Shown in pieces: positions 50,746 through 59,065 of a stretch of 59,065 nucleotides of DNA; positions within the stretch are counted from its first letter, which is position 1; every line of letters starts with the position of its first letter. The notes beneath the pieces are model-generated. The model was not told the DNA's origin. It was given only the letters and a program-made list of their open reading frames with translations, and searched no databases. The stretch covers positions 1 to 59,065 of the forward strand of contig DBTQ01000037.1 of the NCBI GenBank assembly GCA_002307135.1, written 5' to 3'. The stretch is from Bacteroidetes bacterium UBA1312 (GTDB taxonomy: Bacteria; Bacteroidota; Bacteroidia; Chitinophagales; Chitinophagaceae). Made by a program: the position numbers and the translations under genes.

Positions 50746-52854
50746 TTATTGAACAGGTGTCCAAGCGTTTTCCTGCATGCTTTGTGCGGCTGCAATTGCA
50801 GCTTTACTTGTATTCATAATGGAATCAAATGATATCGATACTGCGACTCCATTTTTGATAGATTCATAAAATAGTTTGAACTGGTTATAGTGTCCTTTAT
50901 CCTGAGCTCCGGTAACGGAAGAGAATCCTTTGAATCCAAACCCGGTAAGTTTTTTCCAGTTTTCTAACACGAGTGTTTTCTCTTGCTGATATACTTCTAT
51001 ACGTTCCTTATCATAGGCTTTGCTGCCATTAGCAAAATAATTGATCACTGCATTTGTACCATTAGCATAGCGCAATAAAATACTTACGTTTTCTTCACTA
51101 TTACCCATGCTATTTGTACATACCGCTTCAACATCTGACGCAGTCAGATAGGAGCAAAAGTCTATAAAATGACAAACTTCTCCAATAATCCGACCGCCAC
51201 TCGTAGCCTTATCACCCAACCAGTGATTGTCCGGCAATATCCCTGCATTGACATTTACAACAATATTCATCGCTGCATTTGATGCCCCAAGCAATTCTTT
51301 CATCTTTAAAGCAAATGGGGCAAAGCGTCTATTGAACCCAACCATCAATATGCTCTTGGATTTGCGATAAGCAACACTGATTGCATCAAGCTCCGAGATG
51401 CTTAATGCAAGCGGTTTTTCCACAAATACATGTTTACCTGCATTTAATGCGTCTATGCAGAGTTGCGCATGAGTATTGTGTCGAGTAGCAATAATAACAG
51501 TACTTATTTCATGATCTGAAAAAACTTGCCGCACGTCTGTCGTAACATTTGATATGCCATATTTTTTGGCCAAATGAGTTGCAGTCAATCCATGCTCACT
51601 TACTATTGTTTTAATATTTGCACGACACTTTTGCAATGTGGGAACAATAATATTACTTGCAAAATTTCCGGCGCCAATCATAGCGATAGTTCCGTTTGTA
51701 GGTACCGATTTTTTTACCGCAACAGTAATTGAATGTGTGTGGATCTTTTTCAGATCATACTTAAAGATGGTTGCTATTGCTTCATGCCGAGCAATATGTT
51801 CATATACTTTTTGGTATTCAGCAATAGGTAATTGCTGCGCTATTAGTTGTTGTACGTTTAATTGTCCACAAGCAATCGCTTGTAATACCGCTTCAAAATT
51901 TCGCTGTTCTGTCCAACGAACAAAACCAATTGGATAATCCTGAGCCTTTTGTTCATAATCGTAATCATACCTACCCGGACCATACGAACAGCTCACTTGA
52001 AAGCTCAACTCTTTTTCATAAAAATCAGATCTGTTGATATCCAAACCTACTACACCCACTAATACTATACGACCACGCTTACGACTCATTTGTGCCGCCT
52101 GAGCAATGACATCATTGCTTTTTGAAGATGCAGTAATGATAACGGCATCCGCTCCAATATTGTTGGTAAGATCCCGAATAAGTATTGAACTATTCTGTTC
52201 CTGTTGCGAGCAAATACTTTTGACACCAAATTGTTCTGCCAGTTTACATTTAGATGGGTCTGTATCTATACCTATTACTTTGCAACCATTTGCCTGTAAT
52301 AGCTGAGTGGTTATTTGACCAATTAAGCCAAGCCCAATGACCACTATCGTTTCACCAAAAGTAGGATTAACAAGCCTTATTCCTTGTAATGCAATAGCTG
52401 CTACAACTGTAAATGAAGCTTCTTCATCCGTCACATTGTCCGGTATTTTAGCAACAAGTTTTTGGGGTACTACCACCACTTCTGCATGAGGTCCATTTGA
52501 AGCTACCCTGTCGCCAATTTTAAATCCGCTCACACCTTTACCTATAGCTATTACAGTACCGGCATTGCTATAGCCAAGTGGTATCGGTTTATTGATTTTA
52601 TTAAAAACGGCATTGACCGTTGGTTTCCATCCATCTGTTTTCAATTTATCCAGCACCAACTTTACACGATCAGGTTGTTGTATGGCTTTTTGAACCCAAT
52701 TAGCTTTACCAAAGGACACCAACATTCGTTCGGTGCCTGACGAAACTAAGCTACATGCAGTTTGGATCAGCAAGTGTCCATCCTTAAGTATTGGTGCCGG
52801 AATTTCTTCCAGTAGTGTTGCTCCATTATTAAGGTGTTGAACGATTTGCTTCAT
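50746..52854 (-). CDS. Bi-domain oxidoreductase: zinc-type alcohol dehydrogenase fused to Gfo/Idh/MocA
   Basis: The 702-residue protein joins two enzymes. Residues 1-~365 are a medium-chain dehydrogenase ('PLGYSNAGTVIAIGKGV', Rossmann 'VVIGLGLIGQITTQLL', 'GRIVLVGVVGLD'). Residues ~385-700 are a Gfo/Idh/MocA sugar dehydrogenase ('GTIAMIGAGNFASNIIVPTLQ', 'HVFVEKPLALS' with the EKP motif, 'MVGFNRRFAP'). Such fusions occur in surface-polysaccharide loci and are thought to work in successive steps on one sugar nucleotide or glycoside, but the reaction is not established. No sugar locus is adjacent here. DedA lies 30 bases upstream. Confidence 0.9.
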   Translation of the reverse strand: MKQIVQHLNNGATLLEEIPAPILKDGHLLIQTACSLVSSGTERMLVSFGKANWVQKAIQQPDRVKLVLDKLKTDGWKPTVNAVFNKINKPIPLGYSNAGTVIAIGKGVSGFKIGDRVASNGPHAEVVVVPQKLVAKIPDNVTDEEASFTVVAAIALQGIRLVNPTFGETIVVIGLGLIGQITTQLLQANGCKVIGIDTDPSKCKLAEQFGVKSICSQQEQNSSILIRDLTNNIGADAVIITASSKSNDVIAQAAQMSRKRGRIVLVGVVGLDINRSDFYEKELSFQVSCSYGPGRYDYDYEQKAQDYPIGFVRWTEQRNFEAVLQAIACGQLNVQQLIAQQLPIAEYQKVYEHIARHEAIATIFKYDLKKIHTHSITVAVKKSVPTNGTIAMIGAGNFASNIIVPTLQKCRANIKTIVSEHGLTATHLAKKYGISNVTTDVRQVFSDHEISTVIIATRHNTHAQLCIDALNAGKHVFVEKPLALSISELDAISVAYRKSKSILMVGFNRRFAPFALKMKELLGASNAAMNIVVNVNAGILPDNHWLGDKATSGGRIIGEVCHFIDFCSYLTASDVEAVCTNSMGNSEENVSILLRYANGTNAVINYFANGSKAYDKERIEVYQQEKTLVLENWKKLTGFGFKGFSSVTGAQDKGHYNQFKLFYESIKNGVAVSISFDSIMNTSKAAIAAAQSMQENAWTPVQ

Positions 52855-52884
52855 GTGAAGTCAATATGGTTTTAAGAAACGGAA

Positions 52885-53547
52885 TTATAATTGAGCTTCT
52901 GGCTTCTTTTTTCCGAAAAACATTTTGAATAATACAGGCCCTGTTGTTACGATAATTAGACCAATAACTATTTTTTCAAAATTATGCTTTACCCAGATGT
53001 TAGTACCTAGGAAGTAGCCCGACAACGTCATACTCGTTACCCAAAGAAAACTACCTATCAAATTAAAAGAGAAGAATTTCTTGCGGTCCATATCTACAAC
53101 TCCTGCAACTATTGGCGCAAAAGTGCGTACAATAGGCAAAAACCGAGCAAGAATAATAGCCACACCACCCTTCTTATCATAAAAATCGTGTGCGTCCCTA
53201 ATATGTTTTTTCTTAAACAACCAAGTGTCTTTTCGCTCGTAAATCAATGGTCCCGCCTTTTTCCCGAACCAATACCCTACCATATTCCCAATAACACCTG
53301 CAAGCGAAATAATTGTAATCCAGTATATGAGGTTTAAAAAATTATTGTCAAATGGGGCATGTGAATTAGCAATCATTAACCCTGTAACAAATAAAAGCGA
53401 ATCGCCTGGTAAAAAGAATCCAACAAACAAACCTGTTTCGGCAAAAATAATCAGAGCAACAAGATACAGTCCTCCATAAGCAGTTACTAATGCAGCCAAT
53501 TTATCTGCATTCATCAGCTCTTTTAAAAAATCGATAAGATTTGTCAT
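52885..53547 (-). CDS. DedA-family (SNARE-associated/VTT) membrane protein
   Basis: The 220-residue protein has several membrane and re-entrant segments. 'FAETGLFVGFFLPGDSLLFVTGLM' at residues ~35-58 corresponds to the E-x-x-x-P-G-D/E re-entrant motif, and 'GGVAIILARFLPIVRTFAPIVAGVVDMDRKKF' at ~127-158 carries the conserved R-x-x-P-x-x-R motif. DedA proteins help recycle undecaprenyl phosphate or flip phospholipids. The C terminus is basic ('FFGKKKPEAQL'). Confidence 0.93.
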   Translation of the reverse strand: MTNLIDFLKELMNADKLAALVTAYGGLYLVALIIFAETGLFVGFFLPGDSLLFVTGLMIANSHAPFDNNFLNLIYWITIISLAGVIGNMVGYWFGKKAGPLIYERKDTWLFKKKHIRDAHDFYDKKGGVAIILARFLPIVRTFAPIVAGVVDMDRKKFFSFNLIGSFLWVTSMTLSGYFLGTNIWVKHNFEKIVIGLIIVTTGPVLFKMFFGKKKPEAQL

Positions 53548-53625
53548 AAAATTCTTAGGCGTTTAAGTCGCGAAAATAGTCAAAAGTTTCTAGATGAGCC
53601 GTATCACTACCGGATCCGATTCGTT

Positions 53626-56600
53626 TTATTTAAACTCCACTTTTTCAACAAACTTATTTTCGGCAATATTCATTTTTAAAAAGTAAACGCCTTTTGACAA
53701 TGCACCTAATTTCAATGTATTTATATTATCCCAAGCGGTGGATATAAGTTGCGTTTGAAACAGGCTACGACCAGTTATATCTGTTAGCTGTACATAAGCA
53801 ACAGTGCCGGGTGTAGCAGTCCAGTTTATGTTTACATTTCCATCACTATTAGGATTAGGATAAATATGGTTCAACTGATTATTTTTAGTCCATTCAACAG
53901 ACCGAACCAAGGAGTAAAATATTTTACCTTTTGCGGTAGTACACAACAATCGATAATAGGTCTTTGTGCCAAATACAACTGTAGTATCGTCAATTTCAGA
54001 ATAATTGAATGTTACTTTTTTAAGAGAACCCACCATTTTTACATCTGTAAAATTGACACTATCAAAAGAACGTTGAATAAGGTATGTTGACATTACGGAG
54101 TCTATCACAGACGACCACGTGAGCGAAGCCTGTGTCTCATGCAATCGTTGCGCATTAAATAATACAAGCTCAGAATTGACAGGAAGTGCTTGTGAAAAGC
54201 TTCCATCATTCAACCAAAATTCGCCAGTTGAATTGCTTGCAAATTCGGCATAGTAGCCTTTATCATAAGGCACCCATTTAACATTAGTGTAAGGATAATA
54301 GCTATACTGACCGCTCTTGTTATTACTCAGCAAACTATCTTCATAGGATTGGTTGGCATCTTTGTATTTAGTAATACCAGTACGGTAAATGTCTTCCGGT
54401 TTCGAGCAGGTATTGCAAGTCGTATCATTCAATACCATATTTACTTCATTATCTGTAATGAACAACCTAAGCAGCATATCTGATGGCGGCTGTATATCTG
54501 TATGCCATACAAAATTTCTGGGCATAATATACTGCCTACCCAAATCATCCACAATATTGCTGTGTGTATATACAGTACTAACTACATTTCCCAAATTTTG
54601 AGGTAGTAGTGCTGTAAATATTTTCGAGGTTTGCATAAAGTCAACCCATGAGACTCCTCCATTAATATTTTGTGTATCCGAAACGGGGTTATGATCTGCA
54701 AATTCATAAATCATATTCCGGTGATCAAAAATATGTATATCATCCAGAGCAATACCTTCATGATTGCTACCCGCATCAGATACAAAAGCCAGCCGAAGTT
54801 TAAGCTGAGTTGATTTAGGTAAAAGATAGGACGCAACATGCCACCTGGTATTATCTAAACCGTTCCATACCTGATTGAAATTATCATTGTACCAATTTGT
54901 ACCACTTCCTGTGAATCCTAATTTAGTCCATGTTTTCTCATTATCGACGGAAAATTCCAAATAGGCACCATCACAATTACTACCATCACAATGTTCAATA
55001 TCAAACGCTATACTGAAGCTTATCATCGGAGATGCCAAAACTGCTGTATTAATACAAGGTGAGTACAAATAAGATTTTTCAGAATTATTATAATTGCCGT
55101 TCAAATTAGTTTTCCAAACGTTGGTGCCACTTGCAGCTTTGTTAATTTTGACAGATGTAGGTGTGCCATAAGCCCAGCTACTATTAATGCCCCTTACATA
55201 CCAATTTCCATCACTCGTCTCAAAATTTTCAAGATAAGGGAACGCATCAACCAATGAAGAGATATTAAATATATAATTAGCAATGGTATCATTCAATCTA
55301 TAATCATCGCCGGATGTATGTATCCAAACATTGAGTTTATGATTACCCAGGCTCAAACCAGATAACCCTGTAATAAAATGATAGTTAAGACTGTCCTTAG
55401 CATTTAAAGTGCCCATTATCGATTCTGAAACTATAGGATTACTATCCAGTTTATAGCTGGCAGTAATACCAGACACCGCATTTATAGTACCATTTTTAAT
55501 TTTAATAATTACCGACGAACTGCTAATATCGCAATTGTCCAATGCCGGAGCTATAATATCTGTTAAGGCTATATCCTTACTAACCTTATAAATATGTACA
55601 TTATCAATAGTCACCCCCCCTCCGTAGCTATCATCTGCTATGAGTGTCGAATCATTTTGTCCAAAACGGATCTGTGTACTGGATGAATAATTTTGTCCTT
55701 TAGCTGAAAGCATATCCTTAATAGACAAAGTTCCGGAATTCAATAAATGGGTTGTATCTATGACATTACTGTAAACAAATACGGGTATCCAGTTATCAAC
55801 ATCCGAGCCACGAATCCAAACTTTATTACTATCCTTCAATACAGGCATTCCTCTCATTTCATAATCGAAATCAAAACGAACCTCATCTGTAGCGGTGTCA
55901 TATTTACTGAGGTTAAATGTTCCTGTAAAGAAATTGATATTCGTATTTACAGGTCTGTTAACATCCAAACTTATAGATCGACTTGAGGTTACATTCTTAC
56001 TACCAGGAATAGTACTTCGCAATCTGCCGGTATCCGTATTATTCGTATAATCCCAATAACCATCACTGCTCAAACCTATTGAATCGTGCATTAGGGCAAA
56101 ATTGGGTAATGTTTCAAAATCATTATTCAATGCTACGGCAAGATTGATTGGATTGTTAGACAAGTGTTTTATTACCCTGACAATCGTATCATTTGCACTG
56201 ACTTGATCTGAACGATCATTATTATGTACTACAATTGTGATTTTATAATTGATTGTATCACTCAAATCGACATAATCTATTATTGGCTGTATAGAAGTAT
56301 TAGCTGCAATACTGAGCGAGGGTATATTCACCCAAGCCCCGCTATTTATTTTATAGGCAACAGAGTAATCGGCAACTGGTATATTGTCAAAATTGTGCAC
56401 CTTCACTTTTATAGGAGTTAGCGCCCCTAGTGCCGAACTAGTGTACCTACGGCCACTTTGTGGTGCTATCAATGAGTCAATGCCTATGTCTCCATGCACT
56501 ACACCAGCGCACGTACCATTGTTTGGGAGAGCGGAAACACCCTTGCTCCTATAGCCACTAATAGTTGCAAATCCTGGTTGTACAGCTACCCAATAGGTCG

Positions 56601-58971
56601 TATTGACATCTAAACCTGAATAAGTATAATTCAACAAACCCGAATAAACAGAATCTACCTTTTGAAAATGCGCCCCTTTTTTCAACAATAAATAATAGTT
56701 AGTTACACCGGGTACACTAGACCAATTAATCGAAATCGATCCGGGGCATTGGTCAGCAGCCAAAGTTACCGCAGGTGGTGTATTTATTATAAATGAACCA
56801 CTTGTCTCCGGCACTCCGGCTCTAGTCAATCTGACTTTGCATTGATTAGAATTAATCGTAGGTACAGACCATTTGTAAGAACGTGTACCGGGGGCTAAAC
56901 TACTTACGATAGGATTCCAATTGAATCCACCATCAATAGTGTATTCAAGATTAAAGGTATTTACAGAATCGGGTGAGGCATCCCAACTAATATACATATC
57001 TGTATTTGCAGCAGATGCGGCATTGGCAATAGGATACAACAAATGAGTACCATTAGGTATAAAATCATAAGTAACAACATAATCTTGTGGACCCAATGGA
57101 ATGCTGTAGTCGGTGATGCTTATTGTGTAGGCACCTGCAATCGGATTATTAATAGTCACCTGCTCTGCATTATTGAGGTGATCCACGCCTTCTGTTGCAT
57201 TACTAGACACGCCACTTATTGAAGGATCCAATATTAATGGTTTATGTACTTTACCTCCACTTGGCTCACTTACAGTAAGATCAAGATCATTAACCAATTG
57301 AGTAGAGGAAGCGGCACTGGCAACTGGATCGTGATAATAGAGCAACACTTTTAATTGAGCTGTATTGGCCGGAACATTTATTGTGAACGTTTGGGGAGCC
57401 CCTCCAGAAGCTATTGCATTTCTGGTGTACTGATTGTTTTCTAAAATACTTAATGAACGATAGAGGTCTAAAAAACCAAAACCATAGATAAAATCCGGAC
57501 CAGGATTGCCCAAGTCAGCAGCGCCATCAATAAGTAATGCTTTGAGCAAATCACTCCTCGGATTCACCGAGCTATGCAGTTGCTTGTATCGCTGACAGAG
57601 CAATGCCAGCGCTCCTGTCACCTGTGGGCAAGACAAACTTGTACCCCTTGTAGTTGTATAGGTATTATCCGGTACGGGACATAAAATATCCATACCCGCA
57701 GCTGTTATTTCCGGCTTCAACCTTCCGTCTTTTATGGGGCCCCTCGACGAGCCCAAACCAACTACATAATTCCGGTCAGTAGCACCTACAGCCAATATGT
57801 TTTTTGCGGTCTGATAGCCACCACACACATTGGCATAACCCGCGGCATAACCTCTACAACCTAGGCGACCATCGTTACCGGCAGCAAAAACATCCAGCAC
57901 ATCCGGAGTAGCAAATGCCATACTATCCAACAATTGTGAAAGATTGTCGTAAGTACCGGCATAGCTGCAATCGCCTACCACAGCCGCATAAGAGTTGTTA
58001 GTCAATGTCATATTGTAGGCGCTGTGCATAGCATTATGCTCTGCTAATATTTCATCAAAATAATGGCTTATAAAAGTGGCATCGGTAGCAATACCCTGCC
58101 CTGCCGGATCCACAATACCATCGCCACCAATAATACCATTGGTCAATACACCATGATCTGTTTTACCCGCAGGATTGAAATTAACCACACGGTCCGTTTG
58201 GTCTATATGAAAAATACCCGAAGTATTATCGCCATGACCAATTACTATACCACTCCCGGTCAGTCCGCTTCCGCCAAGCATTACCGGCATAGTGAGCTGC
58301 GTTGCACCCTCTGCTCCTTTCGAATCATAATCAAGCGGGATGTTTTGTGTAGGTAAGCTAATATACTTAAGTCCATAATAAGCAGCCAATTGATTGATGC
58401 GGGCAGAGGGAATATCAATCTTATAAAGTCCTTTGCTTTGTAAATTATTGGGTAAAATTTTCGCTCCGTTTTGGAGGATCAGGTTCTGTATGGCCGCACT
58501 GGTAATACCATTATAAAAAGAAACAAGTATTACCGTTCGTTTGTCGTGCTTCATTTTTTCCTGAACGGTGGGCACAATCTTATGACGCGGTTGTAATTCG
58601 GCAAAGCCTATAATGTTGGTGCTATTGGCTATGGCTACAGCATTTGCATGAGGATATAAAAAGGCGTTATAAGTATGACTGCCCAGGTATTCCTGCAATT
58701 CAATGCCATACTGTTGTAGATTTTGCTTTTGTACTCCTGCTATGTCATTACTCAACCGGACGATGACCAATGCAGGATTGGTTGTCATCTTCCCTATTTG
58801 TCCATTCAGCCAACCCAATTTATTGGTGTCAATTTTAGTTTCAATATTGTTTACCCGAAATGCTTGGTTTTGCTGTGCAAACGATTCAACACGCGCAAAC
58901 AATATTATTGCCCATATCCACGAAAATATCAAACAAATATTCTTTGTTGCATGCAGCAGTCGCCTAGACAT
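53626..58971 (-). CDS. Large T9SS-secreted subtilisin-family (S8) protease
   Basis: The 1781-residue protein has a signal peptide ending near FAQQ (residue 34). A propeptide-like region runs to about residue 215. The S8 catalytic domain (about 225-510) has Asp248 in 'IGHGDNTSG', His273 in 'DHGVLTNGIIGG', oxyanion Asn366 in 'AAGNDG', and Ser445 in 'TRGTSLSCPQVTG'. The Asp and His surroundings differ from the classical D-T/S-G and HGTHVAG motifs. A proprotein-convertase-like sandwich ('NDLDLTVSEP') and fibronectin-like and beta-sandwich modules follow, including 'FDIEHCDGSNCDGAYLEFS'. A type A sorting domain ends it ('HIYPNPNSDGNVNINW' to 'NKFVEKVEFK'). It is secreted and probably cell-surface attached. 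Confidence 0.93.
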   Translation of the reverse strand: MSRRLLHATKNICLIFSWIWAIILFARVESFAQQNQAFRVNNIETKIDTNKLGWLNGQIGKMTTNPALVIVRLSNDIAGVQKQNLQQYGIELQEYLGSHTYNAFLYPHANAVAIANSTNIIGFAELQPRHKIVPTVQEKMKHDKRTVILVSFYNGITSAAIQNLILQNGAKILPNNLQSKGLYKIDIPSARINQLAAYYGLKYISLPTQNIPLDYDSKGAEGATQLTMPVMLGGSGLTGSGIVIGHGDNTSGIFHIDQTDRVVNFNPAGKTDHGVLTNGIIGGDGIVDPAGQGIATDATFISHYFDEILAEHNAMHSAYNMTLTNNSYAAVVGDCSYAGTYDNLSQLLDSMAFATPDVLDVFAAGNDGRLGCRGYAAGYANVCGGYQTAKNILAVGATDRNYVVGLGSSRGPIKDGRLKPEITAAGMDILCPVPDNTYTTTRGTSLSCPQVTGALALLCQRYKQLHSSVNPRSDLLKALLIDGAADLGNPGPDFIYGFGFLDLYRSLSILENNQYTRNAIASGGAPQTFTINVPANTAQLKVLLYYHDPVASAASSTQLVNDLDLTVSEPSGGKVHKPLILDPSISGVSSNATEGVDHLNNAEQVTINNPIAGAYTISITDYSIPLGPQDYVVTYDFIPNGTHLLYPIANAASAANTDMYISWDASPDSVNTFNLEYTIDGGFNWNPIVSSLAPGTRSYKWSVPTINSNQCKVRLTRAGVPETSGSFIINTPPAVTLAADQCPGSISINWSSVPGVTNYYLLLKKGAHFQKVDSVYSGLLNYTYSGLDVNTTYWVAVQPGFATISGYRSKGVSALPNNGTCAGVVHGDIGIDSLIAPQSGRRYTSSALGALTPIKVKVHNFDNIPVADYSVAYKINSGAWVNIPSLSIAANTSIQPIIDYVDLSDTINYKITIVVHNNDRSDQVSANDTIVRVIKHLSNNPINLAVALNNDFETLPNFALMHDSIGLSSDGYWDYTNNTDTGRLRSTIPGSKNVTSSRSISLDVNRPVNTNINFFTGTFNLSKYDTATDEVRFDFDYEMRGMPVLKDSNKVWIRGSDVDNWIPVFVYSNVIDTTHLLNSGTLSIKDMLSAKGQNYSSSTQIRFGQNDSTLIADDSYGGGVTIDNVHIYKVSKDIALTDIIAPALDNCDISSSSVIIKIKNGTINAVSGITASYKLDSNPIVSESIMGTLNAKDSLNYHFITGLSGLSLGNHKLNVWIHTSGDDYRLNDTIANYIFNISSLVDAFPYLENFETSDGNWYVRGINSSWAYGTPTSVKINKAASGTNVWKTNLNGNYNNSEKSYLYSPCINTAVLASPMISFSIAFDIEHCDGSNCDGAYLEFSVDNEKTWTKLGFTGSGTNWYNDNFNQVWNGLDNTRWHVASYLLPKSTQLKLRLAFVSDAGSNHEGIALDDIHIFDHRNMIYEFADHNPVSDTQNINGGVSWVDFMQTSKIFTALLPQNLGNVVSTVYTHSNIVDDLGRQYIMPRNFVWHTDIQPPSDMLLRLFITDNEVNMVLNDTTCNTCSKPEDIYRTGITKYKDANQSYEDSLLSNNKSGQYSYYPYTNVKWVPYDKGYYAEFASNSTGEFWLNDGSFSQALPVNSELVLFNAQRLHETQASLTWSSVIDSVMSTYLIQRSFDSVNFTDVKMVGSLKKVTFNYSEIDDTTVVFGTKTYYRLLCTTAKGKIFYSLVRSVEWTKNNQLNHIYPNPNSDGNVNINWTATPGTVAYVQLTDITGRSLFQTQLISTAWDNINTLKLGALSKGVYFLKMNIAENKFVEKVEFK

Positions 58972-59065
58972 TGGAGGAGTTCTTTTTTTTAATTATTGTA
59001 AATAAACTTCACAACGACATAAAAGTAAATTAGAATATGTAAATAACCAAGACTTTTTAGCGTTA

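Noticed and set aside
1..59065. tRNA genes or insertion sequences
   Set aside because: I scanned the intergenic gaps by eye and saw no cloverleaf-like sequence with CCA-type ends and no transposase or terminal inverted repeats; a dedicated scan was not possible.

Overview
This A+T-rich window reads as an ordinary chromosomal stretch of a Bacteroidota bacterium. Chitinophagaceae or another Sphingobacteria-like lineage is my best guess. The reasons are secreted proteins ending in type IX secretion (T9SS, type A) sorting domains, Bacteroidota-type promoters (TTG about 19-23 bases before TAnnTTTG), start codons mostly without Shine-Dalgarno sequences, and Bacteroidota-typical families (DUF6580, 2TM, DUF1761, fused ADH/Gfo-Idh-MocA oxidoreductase). 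I see no tRNA, rRNA, CRISPR array, transposase or phage structural gene.

Region 1 (1-7624) is an envelope-sugar locus. It holds the edge of a secreted protein, a small secreted protein, and a minus-strand operon glycosyltransferase-kdsB-kdnB. A divergent plus-strand pair encodes a glycosyltransferase and an AsnB amidotransferase. kdnB beside kdsB points to 8-amino-Kdo (Kdo8N) in the lipopolysaccharide core.

Region 2 (7642-19726) is mostly housekeeping: a SWIM/SNF2 helicase, an acetoacetyl-CoA reductase, small membrane proteins, and a probable operon (FtsX-type permease, PyrR-like phosphoribosyltransferase, GNAT acetyltransferase, ftsY, small membrane protein, GT-C-like protein). A divergent MFS exporter closes it.

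Region 3 (19727-30752) is the standout. Seven consecutive plus-strand genes encode signal-peptide proteins and end at a strong terminator. The first three resemble phage tail fibres and trimeric adhesins: a 'GLLNVRM/YNGTNW' fibre base, an 'RNG' tip-like domain, about 70-residue NGL...LGG...T repeats, and a YadA-like head. The next four are tandem paralogues with a LamG/arabinofuranosidase-like 'WYDQSGNG' domain. Two sigma-54-like (-24/-12) elements precede the operon, and a third precedes the next gene, a T9SS cargo protein. No phage genes surround it, so I infer a host-encoded surface fibre/lectin system with co-regulated parts.

Region 4 (30768-50713) has DUF1761, pfkA, moxR with a secreted helical-repeat partner, DUF1415, a tRNA-dihydrouridine synthase, an LD-carboxypeptidase, two paralogous T9SS proteins with a 31-residue Trp/Tyr-Asp repeat, rplS, trmD, pyrD, an acetyl-CoA hydrolase/CoA-transferase, an ABC-2 exporter pair, corA and DUF445. 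Region 5 (50746-59065) has the fused oxidoreductase, a DedA protein and a 1781-residue subtilisin-family T9SS protease.

Function calls rest on motifs read by eye and on family knowledge; no database search was run. Many start codons were moved downstream because an apparent upstream TTG start falls inside a promoter -7 box.
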